From Sva-07 sp963716235 (GTDB lineage Bacteria > Actinomycetota > Acidimicrobiia > Acidimicrobiales > Ilumatobacteraceae), in the NCBI GenBank assembly GCA_963716235.1, contig CAVQTE010000024.1, forward strand, positions 1-64,000: DNA of 64,000 nucleotides, read 5' to 3'. Made by a program: the position numbers and the translations under genes. Below are positions 43,566 to 52,480 of this stretch, piece by piece. The notes beneath the pieces are model-generated. The model saw only the letters and a list, made by a program, of their open reading frames with translations, was not told the DNA's origin and searched no databases. Within the stretch, counting starts at the first letter, position 1; each line of letters opens with the position of its first letter.

Positions 43566-44747
43566 GTGCGCGTCTTGATGCTCTCGTGGGACTTCCCGCC
43601 CCGCGCCACCGGTGGGATCGCGGCGCAGGTGAGCGGCCTCAGCGCGGCGCTCGCCACGGCCGGCCACGAGGTCGTGGTCCTCACCGTCGCCGACCGACCG
43701 GCCGAAATCGACGCCAAGCCCCCGCCTGGCGTGCACGTGCTGCGGACGCTCGTCGACCTTCCGTGGCTGCCACCCGTGGAAACGGTGACTCGGATCGCGT
43801 CCGCCAATCACGCCGTGACCAAGCTCGGCTCGCGCTTGCGTGGCGATCTCGCCGGCTGGGAACCCGACGTGGTGCACGGCCACGACTGGCAACTCGGCTG
43901 GGCCGCCGACTCGCTCGCCGCGCAGTACGACGTGCCCTTCGTGTTGACGATGCACGGCACCGAGCGGGTACGTCATGGCGGACAGCTTCCTCTCGGCCAC
44001 CCCACCGACATCAACTCGATCGAATGGTGGTTGGCGTTCCAGGCCGACCGCATGATCGCTCCGACCCGATTCATCGTCGAGCAACTGGTGATCGGATTCG
44101 AACTCGACGTCGACCACATTGCGCACATCCCCAATGGCATCGACCCATCGCTGTGGCGTCCCGCCGGCCCAGTCATGGCGCCGCTACGCCGGCGCGATCC
44201 GCTGGTCGTCTCGTGGGGACGCGTGCAGTACGAGAAGGGGTTCCAGGTTCTGGCGCGGGCGATCCACACGCTGCGCGGCCGTGTCCCCGATGTACACGGC
44301 GTCATCGCTGGGCGCGGGAGCTACCTGCCCGAACTGCAGACACAGATCGACGTCGAGGGCGTCAGCGACCTCATCGAGCTGCCCGGGTTCGTCGCCGACG
44401 CCGACCTGCGTGATCTCGTCCACCGTGCCGGTTGCGTCGTCATTCCGTCGCTCTACGAACCGTTCGGCATCGTGGCGCTCGAAGCGCTGGCCGCCGGGGC
44501 CCCTCTGATCGTGGCGAGAACGGGTGGGCTCGCCGAACTCGTGGTCGGCACCCACGCGGGCGTCACGTTCGAACCCGGGAATCCCGACGATCTCGCCGAC
44601 GCGATCGAACAGGTGCTGATGAACGACGAACTCGCCACGATCCTGGTCGCCAATGCCCGTGACCTCGTGGAACGCAAGTACGCCTGGGGAGCAATCGCCC
44701 GTGCGACGGCAGAGGTGTACGCCTCCGCTCAGATCACGGCTCGATGA
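43566..44747 (+). CDS. GT4 glycosyltransferase (actinobacterial glycogen synthase-like)
   Basis: A 393-residue GT-B enzyme. WDFPPRATGGIAAQVSGLSAAL at the N-terminus, HGHDWQLGWAADSLA, and the donor-binding SLYEPFGIVALEALAAGAPLIVARTGGLAELV near residue 300 are typical of GlgA/GlgM-type synthases. With glgB on one side and an alpha-glucan phosphorylase on the other, an alpha-glucan-building role is likely. TAGGGT at 43552-43557 is eight bases before the GTG. Confidence 0.9.
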   Translation: MRVLMLSWDFPPRATGGIAAQVSGLSAALATAGHEVVVLTVADRPAEIDAKPPPGVHVLRTLVDLPWLPPVETVTRIASANHAVTKLGSRLRGDLAGWEPDVVHGHDWQLGWAADSLAAQYDVPFVLTMHGTERVRHGGQLPLGHPTDINSIEWWLAFQADRMIAPTRFIVEQLVIGFELDVDHIAHIPNGIDPSLWRPAGPVMAPLRRRDPLVVSWGRVQYEKGFQVLARAIHTLRGRVPDVHGVIAGRGSYLPELQTQIDVEGVSDLIELPGFVADADLRDLVHRAGCVVIPSLYEPFGIVALEALAAGAPLIVARTGGLAELVVGTHAGVTFEPGNPDDLADAIEQVLMNDELATILVANARDLVERKYAWGAIARATAEVYASAQITAR

Positions 44748-44755
44748 ACGCTCTG

Positions 44756-44772
44756 GGTCTGCGGATCAGACC
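44756..44772 (+). terminator. Six-base-pair hairpin between GT4 and phosphorylase genes
   Basis: GGTCTG and CAGACC pair around a five-base loop, nine bases past the GT4 stop codon. It is short, has no T-run, and is only a weak terminator candidate before the separate -10 (44788-44793) of the next gene. Confidence 0.3.
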
Positions 44773-44801
44773 GTGCTGAGGAGTCGCTAGCGTCTGCGCC
44801 G

Positions 44802-47288
44802 ATGCGACCGCTCCACCAGTTCACCGTCACCAGCAACGTGCCCCCTTCGTTGCACGCGCTCGAGGCCATCGCCGCCAACCTGCAATGGGCGTGGACCCGT
44901 CAGTTGGCTCAGGTCTTCGACCGACTCGACGGCTCGCCGACCGGTCGTTCGTGGCGCGAGACGGGTCAGCATCCCGTCGATCTCATCCGACGGACGTCAC
45001 CGGGATGCTGGGATGCGCTCGCCGCCGACGACCAGTACGTCGAACAGGTCGCACGCGCCCACCAGCGCCTCGACGACGCACTGCTCGGCTCGAACTGGTT
45101 CGACCGACGCAGCAGCGACGGCCGCACCCAGCTCGAACTCGTGGCCTACTTCTCGCCCGAGTTCGGGATCACCGAGGCGCTGCCGCAGTACTCGGGTGGC
45201 CTGGGTGTGCTCGCCGGCGATCACCTCAAGGCCAGCTCGGATCTGGGTGTGCCGCTGGTCGCCGTCGGGCTGCTCTACGCCGAGGGCTACTTCCACCAGG
45301 AACTCGACGGTGACGGGTGGCAGCGCGAACGCAACGAACGCATCGACCCCGAAGCACTCGGCATCCAACCGACGGGGATCGAGGTCCACGTCGACCTCGC
45401 CGGCGTCGACGTGACCGTGCGGGTGTGGCGCGTCGACGTGGGGCGGATCCCGCTGTACCTGCTCGACACGAACGTTCCGACCAATCCGCCCGAGGCCATC
45501 GCCGTGACCGACCGGCTGTACGGGGGCGACGAACAGCACCGCCTGCGCCAGGAGATCGTCCTCGGTATCGGCGGTGTACGGGCGATGCGGGCGCTCGGCA
45601 TCCATCCGCAGGTGTTCCACACCAACGAAGGCCATGCCGGTTTCCTCGGACTGGAACGCATCCGCGAGTGGATCGATCGTGGCCTGTCGTTCGACGAGGC
45701 GATCGAGGCGGTGCGCGCCGGCAGCGTCTTCACCACCCACACCCCGGTGCCGGCCGGCATCGACCAGTTCCCCCTCGAACTGTTCGAGCGATACTTCGCG
45801 TCGTTCGCCGAGCAGTGTGGCATCACCTTCGCCCAACTCGTCGAGCTCGGCCAGGGCGCCTCGGATGACGCCAAGTTCAACATGGCGCTGATGGGCCTGC
45901 GATTGGCGGCGCGGGCCAATGGCGTCGCCCGATTGCACGGAGAGGTCTCCCGTCAGATGTTCGGTGGGCTCTGGCCCGACCTTCCCACCAAGGAGATCCC
46001 GATCGGCCACGTGACCAACGGCGTCCACGCCCGGTCGTGGGTCAGCGACCGTGTCGACGAGATGCTGGGACGAGCGATCGGCGACGAATGGCACCTGGCC
46101 GACGAGAGCGACTGGGCCCAGGTGAAGCACCTCGATCATCACGAGATCTGGGATGGTCGCAATCAGGGCCGTCGCGAACTCGTCGACATGGTGCGGCGTC
46201 TCACCGGACAGGACGTCCTCGATCCCGGCGTACTGACCATCGGTTTCGCCAGGCGCTTCGCCACCTACAAGCGCTCCACACTGCTGCTCGGCCAGATGGA
46301 CCGGCTCAAGGCGTTACTGCTCGATGCCGACCGACCGGTGCAGTTCGTGTTCGCCGGCAAGGCCCACCCGGCCGACGAGCCGGGCAAGGCGATGATCCGC
46401 GAGATCGATCGGCTGGCCCGCGCCGCCGACGTCGGCCACCGGTTCGTGTTCATCGCCGACTACGACATCGGCATCGCCCGCACGATGTATCACGGCTGCG
46501 ACGTGTGGTTGAACACGCCGCGCCGCCCGATGGAGGCGTGTGGGACGAGCGGCATGAAAGCGGCGCTCAACGGGGTGCTCAACTGTTCGATCCGCGACGG
46601 TTGGTGGGACGAGATGTCGGCCGACCGCAACGGCTTCGACATCGCGTCGTTCGACCACGACACCGACTACGAGCGACGCGATCGCCGCGAGGCCTCGGAC
46701 GCCTTCGACGTGATCGAGAACCACATCGTGCCGTCGTTCTACGGACGCGGCGACGACGGCCTCCCCCACGACTGGATCGACCGGATCACCACGAATTGGA
46801 TGACACTGGGATGGAACGTGATCGCGACGCGGATGGTTCGCGACTATGTCACCGAGTACTACGAGCCCGCTGCAATCAGCTCCGACGCCATCAGTGCCGA
46901 CGGCGCGGGACCCGCTCGTGAACTGGCCGCCTGGAAACGGCGCGTCGCCGAGGCCTGGCCCGGTGTCCGGGTGACGATCGACGTCGGCGAGTCGAGCCTC
47001 GATCCGGGCGCAGCGACCGACGAGCGGCGAGTCGTCGCCGTTGTCGACCCGGGCCCACTCACCGAGGGCGAGATCAACGTGCAGGTGGTACACGGCCCGG
47101 TCGCTGCCGATGGCCGGTTCGACGAGACGCGTCTGACGGTGATCGACATGACCGCCGTTGGCGAGGGTCGTTTCACCACGAGCTTCGTGCCCGGTGAAGC
47201 CGGGCGTTGGGGGGTGGTGGTGCGCGCACTGCCGACGCACGCGTTGCTCACGAATCCGTTCGATACCGGCCTGGTCGCCACCGACTGA
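44802..47288 (+). CDS. glgP: Alpha-glucan phosphorylase
   Basis: An 828-residue GT35-family enzyme that releases glucose 1-phosphate from glycogen. An N-terminal DUF3417-type segment (LHALEAIAANLQWAWTRQLAQVFDRLDG) is followed by ACYFSPEFGITEALPQYSGGLGVLAGDHLKA-like residues (VAYFSPEFGI...), VFHTNEGHAGF, and the pyridoxal-phosphate region EACGTSGMKAALNGVLNCSIRDGWWDE. This is the TIGR02094 form common in actinobacteria. About 100 residues after 740 form a beta-like C-terminal domain. TAGCGT at 44788-44793 is eight bases before the ATG. It completes a synthesis, branching and breakdown set with its neighbours. Confidence 0.94.
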   Translation: MRPLHQFTVTSNVPPSLHALEAIAANLQWAWTRQLAQVFDRLDGSPTGRSWRETGQHPVDLIRRTSPGCWDALAADDQYVEQVARAHQRLDDALLGSNWFDRRSSDGRTQLELVAYFSPEFGITEALPQYSGGLGVLAGDHLKASSDLGVPLVAVGLLYAEGYFHQELDGDGWQRERNERIDPEALGIQPTGIEVHVDLAGVDVTVRVWRVDVGRIPLYLLDTNVPTNPPEAIAVTDRLYGGDEQHRLRQEIVLGIGGVRAMRALGIHPQVFHTNEGHAGFLGLERIREWIDRGLSFDEAIEAVRAGSVFTTHTPVPAGIDQFPLELFERYFASFAEQCGITFAQLVELGQGASDDAKFNMALMGLRLAARANGVARLHGEVSRQMFGGLWPDLPTKEIPIGHVTNGVHARSWVSDRVDEMLGRAIGDEWHLADESDWAQVKHLDHHEIWDGRNQGRRELVDMVRRLTGQDVLDPGVLTIGFARRFATYKRSTLLLGQMDRLKALLLDADRPVQFVFAGKAHPADEPGKAMIREIDRLARAADVGHRFVFIADYDIGIARTMYHGCDVWLNTPRRPMEACGTSGMKAALNGVLNCSIRDGWWDEMSADRNGFDIASFDHDTDYERRDRREASDAFDVIENHIVPSFYGRGDDGLPHDWIDRITTNWMTLGWNVIATRMVRDYVTEYYEPAAISSDAISADGAGPARELAAWKRRVAEAWPGVRVTIDVGESSLDPGAATDERRVVAVVDPGPLTEGEINVQVVHGPVAADGRFDETRLTVIDMTAVGEGRFTTSFVPGEAGRWGVVVRALPTHALLTNPFDTGLVATD

Positions 47289-47336
47289 ACGGAATCAACC
47301 GTCGCGTCGCGAGCGACCGTCGTTAGCCTGCGGCCG

Positions 47337-48554
47337 ATGGCCCTCGACGTCGACGTCCAGCGCGCGGCACCGTCGCCGCGGATGTTGTTCATCGCGTTCG
47401 GCGGGCTCATGGCCAGCCTCGCCGCCGGCTACGGCGTGCTGTTCACGATCGTCGACGACTATCGCGACGAGTACGGGATCAGCGAGACGGCAATCGGGCT
47501 GGTCATCGGGATCGGGTTCGTCGCCGCATTCCTGTCGCAGGTGATCATCGCCCCGCTCGCCGACCGCGGCCACGCGCGGCGAGTCGTGCTCTTCGGGGTT
47601 GCGATCAATGTGGTCGGCCTCCTGCTGATGGGGTTCAGCACCACACTCACCCCGATCCTCATCGGCCGCTTCATCTCGGGCATCGGGATCGGTGCCGCGG
47701 TACCGGCCGCTCGTCGCATCGTGATCCTCGCGGACCCCAACCATCTCGGCCAGAACCTCGGACGACTCCTCGCCGCCGAGGTGTTCGGCTTCGCACTCGG
47801 CCCCGCGATCTCCGCCCTCCTCGTCGGCCCGTTCGGCATCCCGGCACCGTTCGTCGTGGTCGCCGCCGCCACCCTGGTCCTGCTGCCCTTCGTCGCGCGC
47901 GTGGCGGTCAGCGAGGGCGGCGCGAGCCCCCATCCACGTCTGGCGGTCGACCTCTTGAAGATCCGCCCGTTCGCCGGCGCCGTCGTCCTCGGTGCCGCCG
48001 TGTTCGTGATGATCGGCTCGTTCGACTCGCTGTGGGCCGTCGTACATTCCGACCTCGGAACGACCAAATGGTTGGCGAACCTCGGCATCACCCTGTTCGC
48101 ACTCCCGCTGATCATCCTCGGGCCGATCGGCGGACGGTGGGCGCAGGTGTACGGTCCGTTCAGGGTGGCGGTGGCGGGCCTCGTTGCCGGCGCCTTCTTC
48201 ATGTCGCTGTACGGCGTGATGCCGACCGGTGGGCTGATCTTCGCCGTGGCGATGCTGCACGCCGTGAGCGATGGTTTCACGGTGTCGAGCACCGGCGTGG
48301 CGGTCGGCATGACGGTGCCGGAGGATCGCCAAGCGGGGGCACAGGGCGTGCTCGGCGGGGCTCAAGCGCTGGCCGCCGGGATCATGGCCGTGGTCACGGG
48401 CGCCCTGTACGACCAGTTCGGTCGCACGGTCGCTTACACGGTCTGCGGCATCGTGATGCTCGTTCTCGTCGCCGCGGGCGCGTGGCTGGCCCGCTCCGCC
48501 TGGTCGCTCACGCGTCCCCTGCACGTCGACGACCCGGTCGCGCTGCCCATCTGA
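47337..48554 (+). CDS. MFS transporter
   Basis: A 405-residue protein with about twelve membrane helices. LADRGHARRVVLFG between helices 2 and 3 is the usual MFS loop motif, followed by IGRFISGIGIGAAVPAARRIV. Probably a drug or metabolite exporter of the DHA1 type; substrate unknown. TAGCCT at 47324-47329 lies seven bases before the ATG. The NUDIX gene follows 27 bases later with its own -10. Confidence 0.9.
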   Translation: MALDVDVQRAAPSPRMLFIAFGGLMASLAAGYGVLFTIVDDYRDEYGISETAIGLVIGIGFVAAFLSQVIIAPLADRGHARRVVLFGVAINVVGLLLMGFSTTLTPILIGRFISGIGIGAAVPAARRIVILADPNHLGQNLGRLLAAEVFGFALGPAISALLVGPFGIPAPFVVVAAATLVLLPFVARVAVSEGGASPHPRLAVDLLKIRPFAGAVVLGAAVFVMIGSFDSLWAVVHSDLGTTKWLANLGITLFALPLIILGPIGGRWAQVYGPFRVAVAGLVAGAFFMSLYGVMPTGGLIFAVAMLHAVSDGFTVSSTGVAVGMTVPEDRQAGAQGVLGGAQALAAGIMAVVTGALYDQFGRTVAYTVCGIVMLVLVAAGAWLARSAWSLTRPLHVDDPVALPI

Positions 48555-48581
48555 ACCGGCCGACTTCCGTACGCTTGCCGG

Positions 48582-49115
48582 ATGGAGTGGACGGTGCATG
48601 GTGAGCGGACGCTGTACGACAGCGAGTGGATGCGCCTCGCGCTCGTCGATGTCGAGTTGCCGAGCGGTCCCCGCTTCGAGCACCACGTGGTGCGGATGCC
48701 CGCCGAAGCCGCCGGTGTCGTCGTCGACGACCCCGCACGCGGCGTGCTGTTGCTGTGGCGCCATCGCTTCATCACCGACACGTGGGGATGGGAGGTTCCC
48801 GCTGGCCGCATCGACCAGGGCGAGTCGGCCGTCGAGGCGGCGAGTCGGGAGACGCTTGAGGAGTCGGGCTGGGAGCCCGGCCCGCTCGAGCCCCTCACCC
48901 GCTACTTCCCCAACAACGGCACGACCGATGCCGCCTTCAACGTCTTCCTGGCCACCTCGGCAACGCACGTCGGCGAACCGACCGACCCCGACGAAGCCGA
49001 ACGCGTCGAGTGGCTCTCGTGGGACGCCGTGCGGTCCGAGATCGAAGCAGGGCGGATCCGCGACGGCCTGTCACTCACGGGATTGCTCTACCGGCTCGCG
49101 TTCACCGGCCACTGA
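48582..49115 (+). CDS. NUDIX hydrolase (ADP-ribose pyrophosphatase-like)
   Basis: A 177-residue protein with a complete Nudix box: GRIDQGESAVEAASRETLEE plus SGW, fitting GX5EX7REUXEEXGU. Overall it resembles the NudF/ADP-ribose group (VLLLWRHRFITDTWGWEVPAG upstream). It would cleave nucleoside diphosphates linked to another moiety. TACGCT at 48570-48575 is six bases before the ATG. Confidence 0.92.
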   Translation: MEWTVHGERTLYDSEWMRLALVDVELPSGPRFEHHVVRMPAEAAGVVVDDPARGVLLLWRHRFITDTWGWEVPAGRIDQGESAVEAASRETLEESGWEPGPLEPLTRYFPNNGTTDAAFNVFLATSATHVGEPTDPDEAERVEWLSWDAVRSEIEAGRIRDGLSLTGLLYRLAFTGH

Positions 49116-49174
49116 CTCCACCTCTCCTCGGCTCTCGCGTGCGGCCCCGTCGCCGAGGTGTGGCAGGGTTGAGC

Positions 49175-49567
49175 ATGGCGTTCGGTCAGTCGTCGGGTCC
49201 TCCCGCAACGGGTCAGCAACTTCGCGAGCTCCTCGAACTGCTCGCGGCTGCCGGGCACACCGACCTTCGCGATGCACGTGGACCGATGGGATTCACCCAG
49301 CGTCAGGCAGCCGGCAAGTTCACCCGCGACGAAGCCGACGAATTCATCGAACGCCTCCAGTCCGAGGTCTACGGCGAACAACCACCAGCTGGTCCCGAGG
49401 CGTCGGCGCCCAACGGCGCGCCCCGCCCCTCGAAGATCGCGCCCCGCCCCCAGATTGCGGACTCGGCGCGACCGGGCCAACCACGGATCTCGCTCGACGA
49501 GGTCCCGGCGGAGGTTCTTGCAGCCGAACTGCAACGCCGCGGCTGGGTCGTGCTCCAACCTGACTGA
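49175..49567 (+). CDS. Hypothetical protein (130 aa)
   Basis: No family recognised. The N-terminal 65 residues (QQLRELLELLAAAGHTDLRDARGPMGFTQRQAAGKFTRDEADEFIERLQ) look helical; the middle is Pro/Ala-rich; the C-terminus (ISLDEVPAEVLAAELQRRGWVVLQPD) is helical again. No signal peptide. Coding is supported by codon bias and by lying alone between a NUDIX gene and a terminator-like palindrome. The ATG at 49175 has no clear Shine-Dalgarno or TAnnnT; function unknown. Confidence 0.6.
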   Translation: MAFGQSSGPPATGQQLRELLELLAAAGHTDLRDARGPMGFTQRQAAGKFTRDEADEFIERLQSEVYGEQPPAGPEASAPNGAPRPSKIAPRPQIADSARPGQPRISLDEVPAEVLAAELQRRGWVVLQPD

Positions 49568-49584
49568 CCGAACGCGAGATCGAG

Positions 49585-49625
49585 CCGGCCACGACAATCG
49601 GGGTCGGCAGCCGATCAGTGGCCGG
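49585..49625. terminator. Nested hairpin between convergent genes
   Basis: Outer arms CCGGCCAC (49585-49592) and GTGGCCGG (49618-49625) are perfect complements, with an inner ATCGG/CCGAT pair. The structure covers the crotonase stop codon on the minus strand and follows the 130-residue gene on the plus strand. No T-run. Confidence 0.55.
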
Positions 49626-50394
49626 TGAACTCAGCCTTGCCGGGGCCGTGCTCGAGAAAGCTGGCAACGCCGATCTGCGAGTCATCGGTCTCGAACACCT
49701 CGACAAACGCGGCGCGCTCCATCAGCAGGCCATCGGCCAACGACGTCGAGAGCCCGTGGTCGATCACGCGCTTCGCGATTGCCTGCGCGGTCAGCGCGCC
49801 ACCGGCGACCTCGGCGGCAAGCGCCAGTGCTCGATCATGCAGTTCATCGGGCGCAACGACCTCGTCGACGAGCCCGATCCGCAGCGCCTGCTCGGCGCGT
49901 ACCTGACGGCCGGTGATGCACATCTCCTTGGCCCGACTTGCACCGATGGTACGTGGCAGGCGCTGCGTGCCGCCGCCGCCCGGGATGATCCCGAGGAGGA
50001 TCTCGGGCTGCCCGAACACGGCCTTCTCCGAGGCGATCCGGTAATCACAGGCGAGGGCCAGCTCACATCCCCCACCGAGCGCGTAACCGCTGACGGCGGC
50101 GATCACGAACCGTGGCAGCGCCGCCAGGGCGTCGAGGGTCGAATGAAAGCCCGCAGCGATGGTGGCCGCCTCGGCCGGCCCACCGAACTGTGAGATGTCG
50201 GCGCCGGCTGCCAGCAGTCGGTCGCCGCCCGTGACGACGACCGCGCCGGGAAGGTCGGCGGACAGTTCATCGACGACGCCGCGGATCTCGGCGAGCAGCT
50301 CCTGCGAGAGTGCGTTCACCTTGCCATTGGCGAGCGTGATGACAGCAACGCCGTCGTCGCGTCGATCCAGGGTGAGCAGTTCATAATCAGCCAT
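49615..50394 (-). CDS. Enoyl-CoA hydratase
   Basis: A 259-residue crotonase. The oxyanion-hole segments are RLLAAGADISQF and AVSGYALGGGCELALACDYRIASE, and the catalytic-loop region FGQPEILLGIIPGGGGTQRLPR has the two catalytic Glu positions at least partly conserved (the first as QPEI). This pattern is close to true short-chain enoyl-CoA hydratases, so beta-oxidation is the likely role. The start is ATG 50394; no TAnnnT at the usual spacing. Confidence 0.93.
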   Translation of the reverse strand: MADYELLTLDRRDDGVAVITLANGKVNALSQELLAEIRGVVDELSADLPGAVVVTGGDRLLAAGADISQFGGPAEAATIAAGFHSTLDALAALPRFVIAAVSGYALGGGCELALACDYRIASEKAVFGQPEILLGIIPGGGGTQRLPRTIGASRAKEMCITGRQVRAEQALRIGLVDEVVAPDELHDRALALAAEVAGGALTAQAIAKRVIDHGLSTSLADGLLMERAAFVEVFETDDSQIGVASFLEHGPGKAEFTGH

Positions 50395-50423
50395 GCGGCG
50401 AGTCTTGCCGATGGCCTTGACGC

Positions 50424-50915
50424 TCACCCGGTTCGATCGAGACCGAACCACGGTTCGGCGGCGAGATCGGTGTCGAAGATCTCCCGATCCTCGTCGTCGG
50501 CGACTTCGACAGCCCGGGCAGCAACGAACTCGTGGGCTGCTTCGTCGAGTCGACCGAGACATGCCAACGCCCTGGCGCGCGCCTCGTGGGCGTAGCCGAG
50601 GTCGAAATCGACCAGCCCGGCATCGACCACAGCGGCCAGACAACGGTCGGCGTGGTGCAACGCAAGCCCGCCCTGGCCGAGCACCACGTGGCAACGTGAC
50701 AGCAACCACGATGCTCGTGCGTCGTTCTCAGGGCCACGGTCGCTCGCCCGCGACCAGTGATAGGCGGAGGCGTATGCCCGAGCGAGCAGCTCATCGACGT
50801 CAGCCCGGGTGTCGTCGCGCCCATCGAGGAGTTCCCAGGTGGCGTTGAACGCTTCGATGCCCAGCCGCCGATGGAGTGCAGCATCCACCACAGGCTCTGT
50901 CGCGTGGTCCGTCAC
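50424..50915 (-). CDS. Hypothetical TPR-like helical protein (163 aa)
   Basis: A 163-residue soluble protein that appears all-helical. ALHHADRCLAAVVDAGLVDFDLGYAHEARARALACLGRLDEAAHEFVAAR looks like tetratricopeptide-type helical pairs. Start chosen at GTG 50915 (MTDHATEP); the open frame goes further to 50975 but into the palindromic region. It follows meaB on the same strand with a palindrome between. Function unknown. Confidence 0.6.
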   Translation of the reverse strand: MTDHATEPVVDAALHRRLGIEAFNATWELLDGRDDTRADVDELLARAYASAYHWSRASDRGPENDARASWLLSRCHVVLGQGGLALHHADRCLAAVVDAGLVDFDLGYAHEARARALACLGRLDEAAHEFVAARAVEVADDEDREIFDTDLAAEPWFGLDRTG

Positions 50916-50965
50916 GCCAGCATCATGGCGGATCGACGGGGCGCCGACAAGGGACGTACACGATG

Positions 50966-51002
50966 TGACGTACACGATGCGTCTGGCACATCGTGTGCGT
51001 CA
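50966..51002. terminator. Imperfect 18-bp-arm palindrome on the meaB stop codon
   Basis: Arms 50966-50983 and 50985-51002 match at 15 of 18 positions around a central T (50984). The last three bases are the meaB TGA (complement). The CACGATG...CATCGTG arms resemble those of the palindrome at 37487. An extra half-copy (GTACACGATGTG) lies just to the left. Possible terminator and REP-like element. Confidence 0.55.
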
Positions 51003-51962
51003 GGCGTCGACCGCTGCCAGCATCTCGTCGGCGGCGGTCCAGGGGTCGGTGGAGCGCTCGACGACCGCATCGGTGAGTTCGTCCCAGCGTTGACCCGAAC
51101 AGACCTGGCGGGCGCGTCGCCCGAGCCGGGTCGCCACGATCTCGCGCAACTCCTCGCGCAGTCGGAACGCTCGACGCTCGGCCAGCAGGCCGGAGGACTC
51201 GGCGTACGCTCGGTGGGACAGGACCGCATCCCACAGCTCCGGCACGCCCTGGCCCGTGGATCCGATGGTCGGCACGATCGGCGGACGCCACGTGTCGTGG
51301 GGCAGGTCGGACAGGTCGAGCATCTGCATCAAGTCGCGGCTCGTCTCCTCGACGCCCTTGCGGTCCGCCTTGTTGATCACGAACACGTCGGCGATCTCCA
51401 TCAGCCCGGCCTTGTTCGCCTGCACGCTGTCGCCCCAACCCGGGTTGACGACGACGACCGTCGTGTCGGCCTTGCCGGCGACCTCGACCTCGACCTGGCC
51501 GACGCCGACAGTCTCCACGAGGACCCAGTGCCGCCCGATCGCATGGAGCAGCCGGACGGCCTCGGGCGTCGCGAGTGAGAGCCCTCCGAGGTGGCCGCGT
51601 GTGGCCATCGATCGGATGAAGACACCGGGGTCGGTGGCGTGGTCCTGCATCCGCACCCGGTCGCCGAGGATCGCTCCTCCGGTGAACGGCGACGACGGAT
51701 CGATGGCGAGCACGGCGATCTCCAGATCCTGTGCCCGCAGGTGCCCGATGATCGAACTCGTCAGCGTGCTCTTGCCCGCACCGGGAGCGCCGGTGAGCCC
51801 GACCGTGTAGCCCGATCCGCTCAGCGGGTAGGCGAGCCGACCAATGGTGCGGGCATCGTCGTCGCCCCGCTCGATGAGCGACAGCAGACGGGCGAGCGCA
51901 CTGCGGTCGCCGTCGCACGCGGCCTGGAACAACTCGGGCGCGGGGCGATGACGTCGGCTCAC
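51000..51962 (-). CDS. meaB: Methylmalonyl-CoA mutase-associated GTPase MeaB
   Basis: A 320-residue G3E-type GTPase protecting methylmalonyl-CoA mutase and helping cobalamin loading. Walker A is GAPGAGKST near residue 58; the second motif includes VLAIDPSSPFTGGAILGDRVRM near 85; VLVETVGVGQVEVEVAG near 145 and the base-recognition VINKADR near 198 are typical. The mutase genes are not in this window. It follows the NifU-C gene by ten bases in the same operon. Confidence 0.95.
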   Translation of the reverse strand: MSRRHRPAPELFQAACDGDRSALARLLSLIERGDDDARTIGRLAYPLSGSGYTVGLTGAPGAGKSTLTSSIIGHLRAQDLEIAVLAIDPSSPFTGGAILGDRVRMQDHATDPGVFIRSMATRGHLGGLSLATPEAVRLLHAIGRHWVLVETVGVGQVEVEVAGKADTTVVVVNPGWGDSVQANKAGLMEIADVFVINKADRKGVEETSRDLMQMLDLSDLPHDTWRPPIVPTIGSTGQGVPELWDAVLSHRAYAESSGLLAERRAFRLREELREIVATRLGRRARQVCSGQRWDELTDAVVERSTDPWTAADEMLAAVDA

Positions 51963-51972
51963 GCGTCGGTCC

Positions 51973-52224
51973 TCATGCCGCCTCTTCGGCGATGTTCACC
52001 ACTTCGGTGACACCGTCGACGCGGTCACGCATGATGCGTTCGATCCCGGCCTTCAGCGTTTGCGTGGACGCCGGGCATCCCACGCACGCACCGATGAGTT
52101 CGACCGACACGATGCCGGTGCGCTCGTCGACGTCGTGCAGGATGATGTCGCCGCCATCGGCTTGCAGCGCCGGGCGGATGACCTCGATGGTGGCTTCGAC
52201 CTGTTCACGCATGACGAGGACCAT
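51973..52224 (-). CDS. NifU C-terminal domain iron-sulfur protein
   Basis: An 83-residue single-domain protein of the NifU-C family. IRPALQADGGDIILHDVD and the cluster-binding GACVGCPASTQTLKAGIE (CxxC) are intact. It carries Fe-S clusters to target proteins. The start is ATG 52224, with ATG 52212 (MREQVEAT) as the alternative, which would fit the usual family length better. Divergent from a small membrane protein gene 31 bases away. Confidence 0.93.
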   Translation of the reverse strand: MVLVMREQVEATIEVIRPALQADGGDIILHDVDERTGIVSVELIGACVGCPASTQTLKAGIERIMRDRVDGVTEVVNIAEEAA

Positions 52225-52255
52225 TCAATCAGCCGAGCCCGTACGATCGGTAGAC

Positions 52256-52453
52256 GTGACCGCAGTCTTCGCCGTCGTCACGGCACCCGTGCTCATCGCC
52301 CACCAGGGCGGCTGGGACGAAGCACTGCTCATCGGAGCCCCGATCTTGATCATCATGGGCCTCCTCTGGCTCGCCAAGCACCGGGTCGATGCTGCCCACG
52401 CGGCGACCCACACCCCGAACGACGGTTCAGACCCCGACAGCGTCTGCGATTGA
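52256..52453 (+). CDS. Small membrane protein (65 aa)
   Basis: The 65 residues start with a first hydrophobic segment (VTAVFAVVTAPVLIAH) and a second one (ALLIGAPILIIMGLLWLA), then a charged tail. GTG 52256 is chosen because a -10-like TACGAT at 52242-52247 lies eight bases upstream. Coding is supported by that promoter and by the clear two-helix pattern. Function unknown. The 27 bases after the stop lead to the murA end on the opposite strand. Confidence 0.6.
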   Translation: MTAVFAVVTAPVLIAHQGGWDEALLIGAPILIIMGLLWLAKHRVDAAHAATHTPNDGSDPDSVCD

Positions 52454-52480
52454 CCGTGTGCGATTGACCGTTCGAGGGGT